A stretch of 64,000 nt of DNA from Thalassococcus halodurans (GTDB taxonomy: Bacteria > Pseudomonadota > Alphaproteobacteria > Rhodobacterales > Rhodobacteraceae): NCBI RefSeq assembly GCF_900108225.1, contig NZ_FNUZ01000003.1, positions 372,001 to 436,000 of the forward strand, in the 5' to 3' direction. The stretch's first letter is position 1. Every line of letters begins with the position of its first letter. The translations under genes and the position numbers were made by a program. The notes under the pieces were generated by a model. The model searched no databases. It worked only from the letters and a program-made list of their open reading frames with translations, and was not told the DNA's origin. Shown in pieces: positions 17,760 to 25,649 of the stretch.

Positions 17760-18512
17760 ATGAAGGCTTGGCAGCTTTTCGTGCATTCGGTGCGCCTGAT
17801 CGTGAACAATTTCGAATCTGCCCTGCGGATATCGGGCGTGCTCTATCTGGTCCAAGCTATCACCCAGATTTACCTGTTCCAGAACATGGACACCGAAGTT
17901 CTGCCCGATGGGACTGAAATGCCTGTTATGGCCTTGGAAGACAGCTTTGCCTTCCTGCTGCTAAGCATCTTTTCCGTTGTCGCCAGTCTGTGGATCGCCG
18001 TGGCCTGGCACCGGTTTGTGCTGAATGAGGAATACCCGTCGGGCTGGATGCCCAAATGGCATGGGGCGAACATGTTGGGCTATCTCGGGCGTTCGATTCT
18101 GATCGGTCTGCTGATCACGGTCGGATGTTTGGTGATTTCGCTGCCCTTGGGCCTGATGGCCGCGCTGCTTCCTTTCCTTCTGCCCGCCATGCCGGTTGTG
18201 ATCATCCTGTTCGGGGTCTGGGTGTTTTTCCGTCTGTCCCCCGTTCTGCCCGCAGCGGCGCTTGGGCAGACTGTGTCACTAAGGGCGGCTTGGTCCGAAA
18301 CCGCCCCGTTTGCGAAGGTGATTTTGCAGCTTTCAACGATCGTGGTTGCCGCGTTTCTTCTGATCATGACGCCTTCCCTGCTTGCGGCTGGTACAGAGTC
18401 CGTCATTGGGCTGGTGTATGATCTCGCCATTGGCTGGCTTGTCACGATGGTCGGTATTTCCACGCTGACCACGGTGTACGGGCACGTGGTCGAAGGTCGC
18501 GGTGTCGAGTGA
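17760..18512 (+). CDS. Multi-pass membrane protein, function unknown
   Basis: 250 residues from the second of two adjacent ATG codons behind a GGGGGA site. About five to six hydrophobic segments are visible, for example SFAFLLLSIFSVVASLWIAV, ILIGLLITVGCLVISLPLGL, FLLPAMPVVIILFGVWVFF and IVVAAFLLIMTPSLL. The layout resembles the DUF975/glycerophosphoryl-diester membrane-domain type of bacterial inner-membrane proteins, but no catalytic motif can be seen. It is divergent from argG and upstream of the threonine ammonia-lyase, with no clear functional link to either. Confidence 0.8.
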   Translation: MKAWQLFVHSVRLIVNNFESALRISGVLYLVQAITQIYLFQNMDTEVLPDGTEMPVMALEDSFAFLLLSIFSVVASLWIAVAWHRFVLNEEYPSGWMPKWHGANMLGYLGRSILIGLLITVGCLVISLPLGLMAALLPFLLPAMPVVIILFGVWVFFRLSPVLPAAALGQTVSLRAAWSETAPFAKVILQLSTIVVAAFLLIMTPSLLAAGTESVIGLVYDLAIGWLVTMVGISTLTTVYGHVVEGRGVE

Positions 18513-18551
18513 CGGCTTGCCAGAACGGCGCTCTTGCGCCACTCAGATGCC

Positions 18552-19778
18552 ATGAGTGATTTCAAAGACCTTGCCAAAGCCGCCACACGCGAAATGCGTC
18601 AGGTGTTTCCCGAAACGCCGTTGCTACGCAATGCGCATCTGTCCGACATGTATGGCGCAGATATCTGGTTGAAGCGCGAAGACCTGTCGCCTGTACGGTC
18701 TTACAAACTGCGCGGCGCGTTCAACGCCATGCGCAAGCGCCCGGATGCGGAATTGTTCGTTTGCGCAAGTGCGGGCAATCACGCGCAGGGCGTGGCCTAT
18801 ATGTGCCGCCATTTTGGCAAGTCGGGCGTCATCTTTATGCCCGTGACGACGCCTGCCCAGAAAATCCAGAAAACGCGGATGTTCGGCGGCGATGCTATCG
18901 AAATCCGTCTGGTCGGCGACTACTTCGACGACACGCTGCGGTCGGCGCAGGAATACTGCAAAGAGGCCGGCGGCCATTTCCTGTCGCCTTTCGACGACAC
19001 CGATGTCATCGAAGGTCAGGCCTCGGTCGCGGTCGAAATCGAACAGACACTAGGCAAGGCACCCGAGCATATCGTCGTTCCTGTTGGTGGTGGCGGCCTG
19101 TCTTCGGGCATGCTCAGCTACTTCGGAACGGACAGCCAGTGGACATTTGTAGAACCACTTGGCGGCGCCTGCCTGAACGCGGCACTGCGTGCGGGCAAGC
19201 CGGTTCCCTTGGAAAAGGTAAACACCTTCGCGGATGGCGCGGCGGTCGCCCAGATCGGCCAGAACACTTTCAACGTTCTGAAAGATGTCGGGCTGGCCTC
19301 GTCCCTGACGATCCCCGAGGATCGTTTGTGCACCACCATTCTGGATATGCTGAACGTCGAAGGCATCGTTCTGGAACCTGCCGGCGCATTGTCTATCGAC
19401 GCGCTCAAGGATCTGGGGCAGGCCATTCGCGGCAAAACCGTTGTGTGTATCGCATCCGGCGGCAACTTTGATTTCGAACGTCTGCCCGAGGTGAAAGAAC
19501 GCGCCCAGCGCTATTCCGGCATCAAGAAATACTTCATCCTGCGCCTGCCCCAACGTCCCGGCGCATTGAAGGATTTTCTGGGCATTCTTGGCCCCGACGA
19601 CGACATCGCGCGGTTCGAGTACCTCAAGAAATCCGCGCGCAACTTTGGTTCGGTCCTCATCGGGATCGAAACATCGCACGCGTCGAATTTTGACATCCTC
19701 TTTGCCCGCCTGAACGAAAACGGATTCACGTTTCAGGATATCACCGAGGATGAAACACTGGCCCAGTTCCTGATCTGA
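18552..19778 (+). CDS. ilvA: Threonine ammonia-lyase (threonine dehydratase)
   Basis: 408 residues. PLP enzyme making 2-oxobutanoate and ammonia from L-threonine, the first step to isoleucine. The PLP lysine is in RSYKLRGAFNAM near residue 55. The phosphate-binding loop is PVGGGGLSSG and CASAGNHAQGVAY is diagnostic. The C-terminal part (RYSGIKKYFILRLPQRPGALKDFL to the end) is one ACT-like regulatory domain, so feedback control by isoleucine is likely. The ATG at 18552 begins family homology. It shares a TGATG junction with the next gene. Confidence 0.92.
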   Translation: MSDFKDLAKAATREMRQVFPETPLLRNAHLSDMYGADIWLKREDLSPVRSYKLRGAFNAMRKRPDAELFVCASAGNHAQGVAYMCRHFGKSGVIFMPVTTPAQKIQKTRMFGGDAIEIRLVGDYFDDTLRSAQEYCKEAGGHFLSPFDDTDVIEGQASVAVEIEQTLGKAPEHIVVPVGGGGLSSGMLSYFGTDSQWTFVEPLGGACLNAALRAGKPVPLEKVNTFADGAAVAQIGQNTFNVLKDVGLASSLTIPEDRLCTTILDMLNVEGIVLEPAGALSIDALKDLGQAIRGKTVVCIASGGNFDFERLPEVKERAQRYSGIKKYFILRLPQRPGALKDFLGILGPDDDIARFEYLKKSARNFGSVLIGIETSHASNFDILFARLNENGFTFQDITEDETLAQFLI

Positions 19779-20590
19779 TGCAGGTCGCGGGGCGCATTTG
19801 CATCGTCACTGGCGCCGGAAGCGGCATTGGACGCGCGATCGCCCATGCCCTTCGGGAAAAAGGCGCCGAGGTCGTCGTTTCGGACATCAACGAAGCAGCA
19901 TCCAATCAGGTCGCAGCAGAGGTCGACGGCCTGTCTATTCCCTGCGATGTCACCGATCCAAAGGCGATTTCAGGACTTTTCGAAAAGGCCCGCGACTGGA
20001 AAGGTCGCGTTGATCTGGTCTGCTCAAACGCGGGTTTCGCAAAGGGTGAACCCGAGGGCCCAACATCGGCCAGCGACGACCACTGGCAGCAAAGCTTTGA
20101 TGTCCACGTGATGGCGCATCTGCGGCTGTCCCGTTTGGCGCTGCCTGAGATGCTGGAACGCGGCGAAGGCTGCCTTGTAAATGTCGCCTCTGCAGCCGGT
20201 TTGCTAAGCCAGATTGGCGATGCCGCTTATTCAGCGACGAAATATGCCGCTGTTAGTCTGGCGCAATCCTTGGCCATCGAACACGGGTCGCAAGGGATTC
20301 ACGTGTCTGTCGTCTGCCCCCAATATGTGGCGACGCCCCTGCTGGGCTACGATAACGCTGCTGACGGCGATCAGAGCGGGCGCATCCTTAGCCCCCGAAA
20401 TGTTGCAGATTGCCTGATCGAAGGCTTGCAGAACGACCGATTTCTGATCCTGCCACATCCGGAAGTCCACGATTACGCCCTGAAACGTGCGACCGACATG
20501 GAACGCTGGATCAAGGGCATGCAAAAGCTGAAGGCAAAGGTGGACGCCAGCGGCAGCAGCGACCTGAAAGACTTCCACAAACTTCTTTGA
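19778..20590 (+). CDS. SDR-family NAD(P)-dependent oxidoreductase
   Basis: 270 residues. Classical short-chain dehydrogenase: cofactor loop TGAGSGIG at residues 11-18, structural CSNAGFAKGEP, catalytic Ser in VNVASAAG and the YSATK Tyr/Lys pair near residues 148-152. The acidic residue after the second strand (VVVSDINEA) favours NAD+ over NADP+. The substrate is not predictable. It is translationally coupled to ilvA by a one-base overlap, but nothing in the sequence ties it to isoleucine synthesis. Confidence 0.88.
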   Translation: MQVAGRICIVTGAGSGIGRAIAHALREKGAEVVVSDINEAASNQVAAEVDGLSIPCDVTDPKAISGLFEKARDWKGRVDLVCSNAGFAKGEPEGPTSASDDHWQQSFDVHVMAHLRLSRLALPEMLERGEGCLVNVASAAGLLSQIGDAAYSATKYAAVSLAQSLAIEHGSQGIHVSVVCPQYVATPLLGYDNAADGDQSGRILSPRNVADCLIEGLQNDRFLILPHPEVHDYALKRATDMERWIKGMQKLKAKVDASGSSDLKDFHKLL

Positions 20591-20599
20591 AGCCAGCAT

Positions 20600-20905
20600 T
20601 CAGGCACCGGCCAGCAACTGGGCCCGAGATTGCTCAAAAACGTTTCTTACCGATTGCGCCATACCATCAAACCCGCCGCCGTCCTCGATTGATGCGGCCA
20701 GCTCTGCCAAATCGCGGAACCCGACGTTTGATGCGCATCCCTTTAAGAAATGCATCTGGTTTTTCACCGCATCATCGGTTCCGGAGACATCCTGCAAACC
20801 GGTGATGGCGCCCTCTACTTCTTCCAGAAAAACGCCGACCAATTCGTCGAAATCTTCTTCGCCGAAGTCTTCTTTCAATGCTGCTACGCGGTCCCAATCA
20901 ATCAT
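20600..20905 (-). CDS. Histidine phosphotransfer (Hpt) domain protein
   Basis: 101 residues forming one Hpt four-helix bundle. The phospho-accepting His is in QMHFLKGCASNVGF, matching the Hpt consensus HxLKGxxxxxG. The ATG at 20905 lies behind an AGAGAGG site; an upstream GTG or ATG extension has none. It passes phosphate between a hybrid kinase and a response regulator. It is divergent from the REC-PP2C gene 129 bases away, a natural partner. Confidence 0.88.
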   Translation of the reverse strand: MIDWDRVAALKEDFGEEDFDELVGVFLEEVEGAITGLQDVSGTDDAVKNQMHFLKGCASNVGFRDLAELAASIEDGGGFDGMAQSVRNVFEQSRAQLLAGA

Positions 20906-21033
20906 ATCGCATCCTCTCTCGTGCACCATGAAAGCCGACCGTGAACAAAAACTGAAAGATACAAGTTTAGTTATGAAAATTTGAAGGTTCAGGTGCTGTT
21001 AAGGATGCCATCCGCATAAGCTGAGGCATGCTT

Positions 21034-22296
21034 ATGGATCAGGCCACCCACGTTTCTCAGGTCACGCCACCTGACATCGCAATGGACCCGTCGCGGGCAT
21101 TGCGCCACGTATTGGTTGTGGATGACAGCCGCGCCCAGGTTATGATGCTGTCACGCTTGTTGGGTCGCTGGGGTCTGAACGTATCCGTGGCAACATCCGC
21201 AAAGGACGCGCTGGATATCGCAAAAGAAAATCCGCCGGACCTGATCCTGTCCGACTGGGTGATGCCCGAAATGGACGGGCTGGAATTTTGCCGTGCCTTT
21301 CGGGAAAACAGCGCATCGCAGTTCGGCTATTTCATCCTTCTGTCCTCAAAAAGTGACAAGGGCGAAATCGCCGAAGGGCTGGATGCGGGGGCGGATGATT
21401 TTCTGACGAAACCTGTCCATGCCAATGAATTGCGCGCGCGCATCAATGCCGCCTCGCGGATCGTCTATATGCAGCGCGAACTGACCCGCAAAAACGGTAT
21501 GGTCAGCGACACGCTCGCTGAACTTCGCAAAGCATATGATGCAATCGACCGCGACCTGAAACAGGCACGCAGAATTCAGGATTCGCTTGTCCCCGAACGC
21601 ACAAGGCGGGTGGGGAATGTGCAGATCAGCATGCTGCTGCATCCATGCGGCCACGTCGGGGGCGATCTGGTCGGCATGTTCGATACAGGCGCGGGTGTCG
21701 GATTGTACGGTATTGATGTCTCGGGCCACGGGATTTGTTCGGCCATGGTTGCCGCCCGTGTTGCGGGGTACCTGAGCGATCAGTTCAAAGAACAAAACAT
21801 CGCAGTGAACCGGCATGGCGCCTCCTTCACCCTGAAGGAACCGGCCGAGGTGGCAGAGGCACTGAATTCCCGTTTGGTGTCGGACGCAGGCGTCGAAGAA
21901 TATCTGACAATGGCGTTTTGCACGGTCGATCCCGAAGGGCGCTATCTTAAAATGGTTCAGGCCGGCCATCCGCCACCTTTGCTATTGCGCAAAGGGCAGG
22001 CGCCTGAATTCATCGGCAAGGGCGGGCTGCCCATCGGGTTGATCAACGACGCAAGCCAGCATCAGTTGGAATGTTCCCTGAACGCAGGCGATCGGCTTTT
22101 GATTTATTCCGACGGTTTTGTTGAGGCCGAAATGCCCGACGGGTCGCTGTTGGACGATCGTGGATTGCTTGGCCTAATCGCGGAAACTCACGGGTCCGGC
22201 CCTGCGTATCTCGATGCGCTGTACGACAACTTGCTTAAAATCGTGGGGGACGTGCGCGATGATGACATCTCTGCCGTCTTGCTAGAGGTGCTTTAA
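21034..22296 (+). CDS. Response regulator with PP2C/SpoIIE phosphatase output
   Basis: 420 residues from the ATG with GAGG seven bases upstream. An N-terminal receiver domain (about residues 27-145) has the acidic pair VVDDSRAQ, phospho-acceptor Asp in LILSDWVMPEMDG and Lys in FLTKPVH. A helical linker (IDRDLKQARRIQDSLVPE) leads to a PP2C/SpoIIE phosphatase domain with metal sites GGDLVGMF, YGIDVSGHGICSAM and LLIYSDGFVEAE. Such proteins dephosphorylate an anti-sigma antagonist when phosphorylated. The layout matches RbaY, which acts in the Rba partner-switching pathway of Rhodobacter capsulatus; orthology is inference. It ends four bases inside the converging Nudix gene. Confidence 0.9.
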   Translation: MDQATHVSQVTPPDIAMDPSRALRHVLVVDDSRAQVMMLSRLLGRWGLNVSVATSAKDALDIAKENPPDLILSDWVMPEMDGLEFCRAFRENSASQFGYFILLSSKSDKGEIAEGLDAGADDFLTKPVHANELRARINAASRIVYMQRELTRKNGMVSDTLAELRKAYDAIDRDLKQARRIQDSLVPERTRRVGNVQISMLLHPCGHVGGDLVGMFDTGAGVGLYGIDVSGHGICSAMVAARVAGYLSDQFKEQNIAVNRHGASFTLKEPAEVAEALNSRLVSDAGVEEYLTMAFCTVDPEGRYLKMVQAGHPPPLLLRKGQAPEFIGKGGLPIGLINDASQHQLECSLNAGDRLLIYSDGFVEAEMPDGSLLDDRGLLGLIAETHGSGPAYLDALYDNLLKIVGDVRDDDISAVLLEVL

Positions 22297-22736
22297 CCCC
22301 GACGAAGCAGGTTGACCAACATCGCCCGGTCCCCGGGATTGCCCAAGGACTGCACCGCATCATAGGGGTCGACCCAATGCGCGGTGTGTCCGGGTTCGGT
22401 CGGGGGGCCGACCTGCAGTGTCGGACGGGCAAGGTACACGACGCACATCTTTTCCGCCCACAAATCGTACTCGGGCATGTAGGTAAATCGCCGGAACGCG
22501 CCGAGCCGCAACGGATCGGCCATCTTCCAACCCGTTTCCTCCAACACCTCGCGGTGAAGGGCCACGATCGGTGGCTCTCCCGGATCGATTCCACCCCCCG
22601 GTAACTGGAATTCAGGCTCTGGATCGAGCTGATGCGTGATCAAAAGCTGGCCATTCCGTTCAAGAATCGCGTAAACGCCGCGCCTGAATGTATAGCGCTG
22701 ACCGTTTCTAGGAACTTCCCCGTAGCGACGCGTCAC
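22293..22736 (-). CDS. Nudix hydrolase
   Basis: 147 residues. The Nudix box GGGIDPGEPPIVALHREV..EETGW (residues about 49-72) has the full GX5EX7REUXEEXGU pattern, so Mg2+-dependent hydrolysis of a nucleoside diphosphate-X compound is expected; the substrate is unknown. The frame starts with GTG at 22736 behind an AAGGGGG stretch. It overlaps the converging phosphatase gene by four bases. Confidence 0.87.
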   Translation of the reverse strand: MTRRYGEVPRNGQRYTFRRGVYAILERNGQLLITHQLDPEPEFQLPGGGIDPGEPPIVALHREVLEETGWKMADPLRLGAFRRFTYMPEYDLWAEKMCVVYLARPTLQVGPPTEPGHTAHWVDPYDAVQSLGNPGDRAMLVNLLRRG

Positions 22737-22837
22737 GTGACCCCCTTTGGTTCTTTGGCTTCAACCGGTGCTTGGACCCAGCGAACTGATACCTATATGA
22801 TGGCGAGATGCCAGCGAATGGCAAACAAGGAAACCTC

Positions 22838-23842
22838 ATGACGTCTGCTACAAAACTCGACTGGGACGATACAGTCCTGCCCTTCCAACTTGACGGCGCC
22901 GACATCCGCGGCCGCGTTGCGCGTCTGGACGGCGTATTGGACGCAGTGCTGAAACAGCACAACTACCCGCCAGCGGTCGAGGCGTTGGTGGCCGAAATGG
23001 CTTTGCTGACCGCTCTGATCGGCCAGACGATCAAGCTGCGTTGGAAACTGTCCCTGCAAATCCAGACCAAAGGTCCGGTCCGGATGATTGCAACGGACTT
23101 CTACGCGCCTGAGAAAGAGGGCGAACCCGCGCGCATTCGCGCCTACGCAAGCTTTGACGCAGATCGCATCACCGACGAAGACCCGATGAAACAGGTTGGC
23201 GAAGGCTATTTTGCAATCCTGATGGATCAGGGCAAAGGCACGACGCCGTATCAGGGGATCACACCGCTGGTCACAACATCGCTTGCCGCTGCAGCCGAGG
23301 CGTATTTTGCACAGTCCGAACAGCTGCCAACACGGTTTAGCCTGCGCTTTGGCCGGTCGACCGAAGCGGGCGGTGCCGAACACTGGCGCGCTGGCGGCAT
23401 CATGCTGCAACACATGCCCAAGGCATCGCCTTTCTCGCAGTTTGCGGGTTCAGAGGAAGGCGGAAGTGGCGAAGGCGGTCTTTTGTCGGCAAACGATCTG
23501 GTGTCGGATGACGATGAAGAAAACTGGAACCGCGTGAACATCCATCTGGACACGGTCGAAGAGCTTGAGCTGATCGGCCCGTCTGTTCCGCCGACCAACC
23601 TGTTGCTGCGCCTGTTCCACGAAGAAACGCCGCGCATCTTTGATCCGCTTCCGGTGGCGTTCGGCTGCACCTGTTCGGAAGACCGCGTGCGCCAATCGCT
23701 GTCGATCTATTCGGCAAAAGACATCGAAAAGATGACAACGCCGGAAAACACCGTCACCGCAGACTGTCAGTTCTGTGGCGCGCATTACGTGTTGGACCCA
23801 AAGACAGTCGGTTTTGAGGCGGAGGCGAATGACGCCGACTAA
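22838..23842 (+). CDS. hslO: Redox-regulated chaperone Hsp33
   Basis: 334 residues. Cytoplasmic holdase activated by oxidation. An N-terminal chaperone domain (LPFQLDGADIRGRVARLD, EMALLTALIGQTIKLRWKLSLQIQ) is followed by the C-terminal zinc-binding switch: CXC in FGCTCSEDRV and CXXC in DCQFCGAHY. The ATG follows an AAGGA site. It is longer than the E. coli protein because of a glycine/serine/acid-rich insertion (EEGGSGEGGLLSANDL) around residue 220. The end overlaps the next gene by 14 bases. Confidence 0.95.
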   Translation: MTSATKLDWDDTVLPFQLDGADIRGRVARLDGVLDAVLKQHNYPPAVEALVAEMALLTALIGQTIKLRWKLSLQIQTKGPVRMIATDFYAPEKEGEPARIRAYASFDADRITDEDPMKQVGEGYFAILMDQGKGTTPYQGITPLVTTSLAAAAEAYFAQSEQLPTRFSLRFGRSTEAGGAEHWRAGGIMLQHMPKASPFSQFAGSEEGGSGEGGLLSANDLVSDDDEENWNRVNIHLDTVEELELIGPSVPPTNLLLRLFHEETPRIFDPLPVAFGCTCSEDRVRQSLSIYSAKDIEKMTTPENTVTADCQFCGAHYVLDPKTVGFEAEANDAD

Positions 23843-24446
23843 CCAAACATCCGGCGACATTCTGGATCGTGTCAGACATGCCCTGTCGAAACCGGCGGGC
23901 ATGTCGACCGACTATGATCTGAACCCAGACGTTGTCTTGCCCGAGAACCGTGTTTTGCGGCCTGCGGGCGTGTTGGTGCCGTTGATTGAACATCACGGTG
24001 AAATGCGGCTTGTCCTGACCAAGCGCAGCTCGCGCCTGAAACATCATCCCGGCCAGATCGCCTTTCCCGGCGGGAAGGTTGACGAAGGGGACGCCGACGT
24101 TGTGGCAACCGCACTGCGCGAAGCACGGGAAGAGATCGGGCTGCCGTCCGACAAAGTCGACATCATCGGAAGGCTGCCGTCGCATGAAACCGTAACCAGC
24201 TTTGAAATGACGCCTGTGATCGGCCTGATCACCGAACCTTTCGATCCGATCCCGGAACCGGGCGAGGTAGACGAAGTGTTCACGGTTCCTTTTGAACACG
24301 TTCTGTCTGCAACCAGATTTGCGGTGCAGTACCGCCGCTGGCGTGGGCAACGACGGTATTATTACACGGTCCCTTACGGCCCCTATTACATCTGGGGCGC
24401 AACTGCGCGTATCTTACGCTCACTTGCAGACCGGATGAGCCCATGA
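23829..24446 (+). CDS. Nudix hydrolase, CoA pyrophosphatase-like
   Basis: 205 residues, starting inside the 3' end of hslO with GGAGG upstream. The Nudix box (PGGKVDEGDADVVATALREA..EEIGL) is preceded by LTKRSSRLKHHPGQIAFPGG, the LLTKR/HxGQISFPGG pattern typical of the NudL/CoA diphosphatase group. It probably hydrolyses CoA or a related nucleotide. It is coupled by ATGA to the tRNA nucleotidyltransferase gene, an arrangement common in Rhodobacteraceae. Confidence 0.9.
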   Translation: MTPTNQTSGDILDRVRHALSKPAGMSTDYDLNPDVVLPENRVLRPAGVLVPLIEHHGEMRLVLTKRSSRLKHHPGQIAFPGGKVDEGDADVVATALREAREEIGLPSDKVDIIGRLPSHETVTSFEMTPVIGLITEPFDPIPEPGEVDEVFTVPFEHVLSATRFAVQYRRWRGQRRYYYTVPYGPYYIWGATARILRSLADRMSP

Positions 24447-25606
24447 ACACAATCACCGCCGATTGGCTGACAGACCCCGCCGCCCAGAGCGTTTTTGCGA
24501 TGTTCGATGCGGCTGGTCATCAGGCCTTTGCCGTGGGGGGCTGTGTGCGCAACAGCCTTTTGGGCGTTGCGGTTGACGACGTCGACATCTCGACAGACGC
24601 GACGCCGGATCAAACCATCGCTTTGGCTGAACGCGCGGGTATCAAGGCGGTTCCGACAGGTATCGATCATGGGACGGTAACTTTGGTGGTGGATCGCGCC
24701 ACGTTTGAGGTCACGACGTTCCGCGCTGATGTTGAAACCGACGGGCGCCATGCGATCGTTCGGTTTTCCAAGGATGTCGCCGATGATGCAGTGCGTCGTG
24801 ATTTCACGGTAAACGCGCTTTATTGCGATGCGCAGGGCAAAGTCATTGATCCGCTCGGCGGCCTTCCTGATCTGAAAGCACGCCGTATCCGGTTTATCCA
24901 AGACCCCGACAAACGCATCCGCGAAGATTACCTGCGCATCCTGCGGTTCTTCCGGTTCTCGGCCTTTTACGCTGATCCCGACGCAGGCTTCGAGGCAAAC
25001 ACACTTGCCGCTATTGCCGCAAATCTTGACGGGTTAGAGACGCTTTCCCGTGAACGGGTAGGCACAGAAATGAAAAAGCTTCTGTGTGCAGCGGACCCAT
25101 CCCAAGCTGTCGCCGTGATGGAGCAAACTGGCGTTCTGATGCGGGTGTGCCCGGGTTCCAGCGCCAAGGCTCTGCCCCCGCTGGTTCATCTGGAACAGGG
25201 ATTGGGCATTGTGCCGGACGCCATCCGGCGTTTGGTGTCTTTGGGCATTTCCGATGCGGCAGATTTGCGCCTGTCCAAAGCGGAACAACGGCGCATTACC
25301 ACGCTACAGGAAATCGTCGCGCGGCCCGACAGCGCACGGGACCTTGGCTATTGGTATGGTGAGGACATGGCGGTGGATGGTTGCCTGCTGCGCGCCGCGA
25401 TGCTGGAACAGGCGCTATCGCCCGATGTGATTGCGGAAATCCGAACAGGGGCGGAACAAAAATTCCCGATTTCAGCAAAAGACTTGCAACCTGACTATTC
25501 CGGCCCAAGTTTAGGACAACGCCTTAGGTCGCTTGAACGAACTTGGGTCAAATCCAAATTCCAGCTGACCCGCCAAGAATTATTGGACCATCCCGAGATT
25601 GAGTAG
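24443..25606 (+). CDS. cca: CCA-adding tRNA nucleotidyltransferase
   Basis: 387 residues. Adds or repairs the 3' CCA of tRNA. The class II nucleotidyltransferase head has FAVGGCVRNSLLG and the catalytic acids DDVDISTDA; DGRHAIVRF and RRDFTVNALYCD are template motifs, and RIREDYLRILRFFRFSA is the helical neck. The C-terminal part is less conserved. It overlaps the Nudix stop by four bases. A poly(A) polymerase cannot be fully excluded, but cca fits better in an organism lacking a second copy in view. Confidence 0.92.
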   Translation: MNTITADWLTDPAAQSVFAMFDAAGHQAFAVGGCVRNSLLGVAVDDVDISTDATPDQTIALAERAGIKAVPTGIDHGTVTLVVDRATFEVTTFRADVETDGRHAIVRFSKDVADDAVRRDFTVNALYCDAQGKVIDPLGGLPDLKARRIRFIQDPDKRIREDYLRILRFFRFSAFYADPDAGFEANTLAAIAANLDGLETLSRERVGTEMKKLLCAADPSQAVAVMEQTGVLMRVCPGSSAKALPPLVHLEQGLGIVPDAIRRLVSLGISDAADLRLSKAEQRRITTLQEIVARPDSARDLGYWYGEDMAVDGCLLRAAMLEQALSPDVIAEIRTGAEQKFPISAKDLQPDYSGPSLGQRLRSLERTWVKSKFQLTRQELLDHPEIE

Positions 25607-25649
25607 CGTCGCGTAGTAATCCGGCTTGGCCGAGTAGGAAGCACGACTG

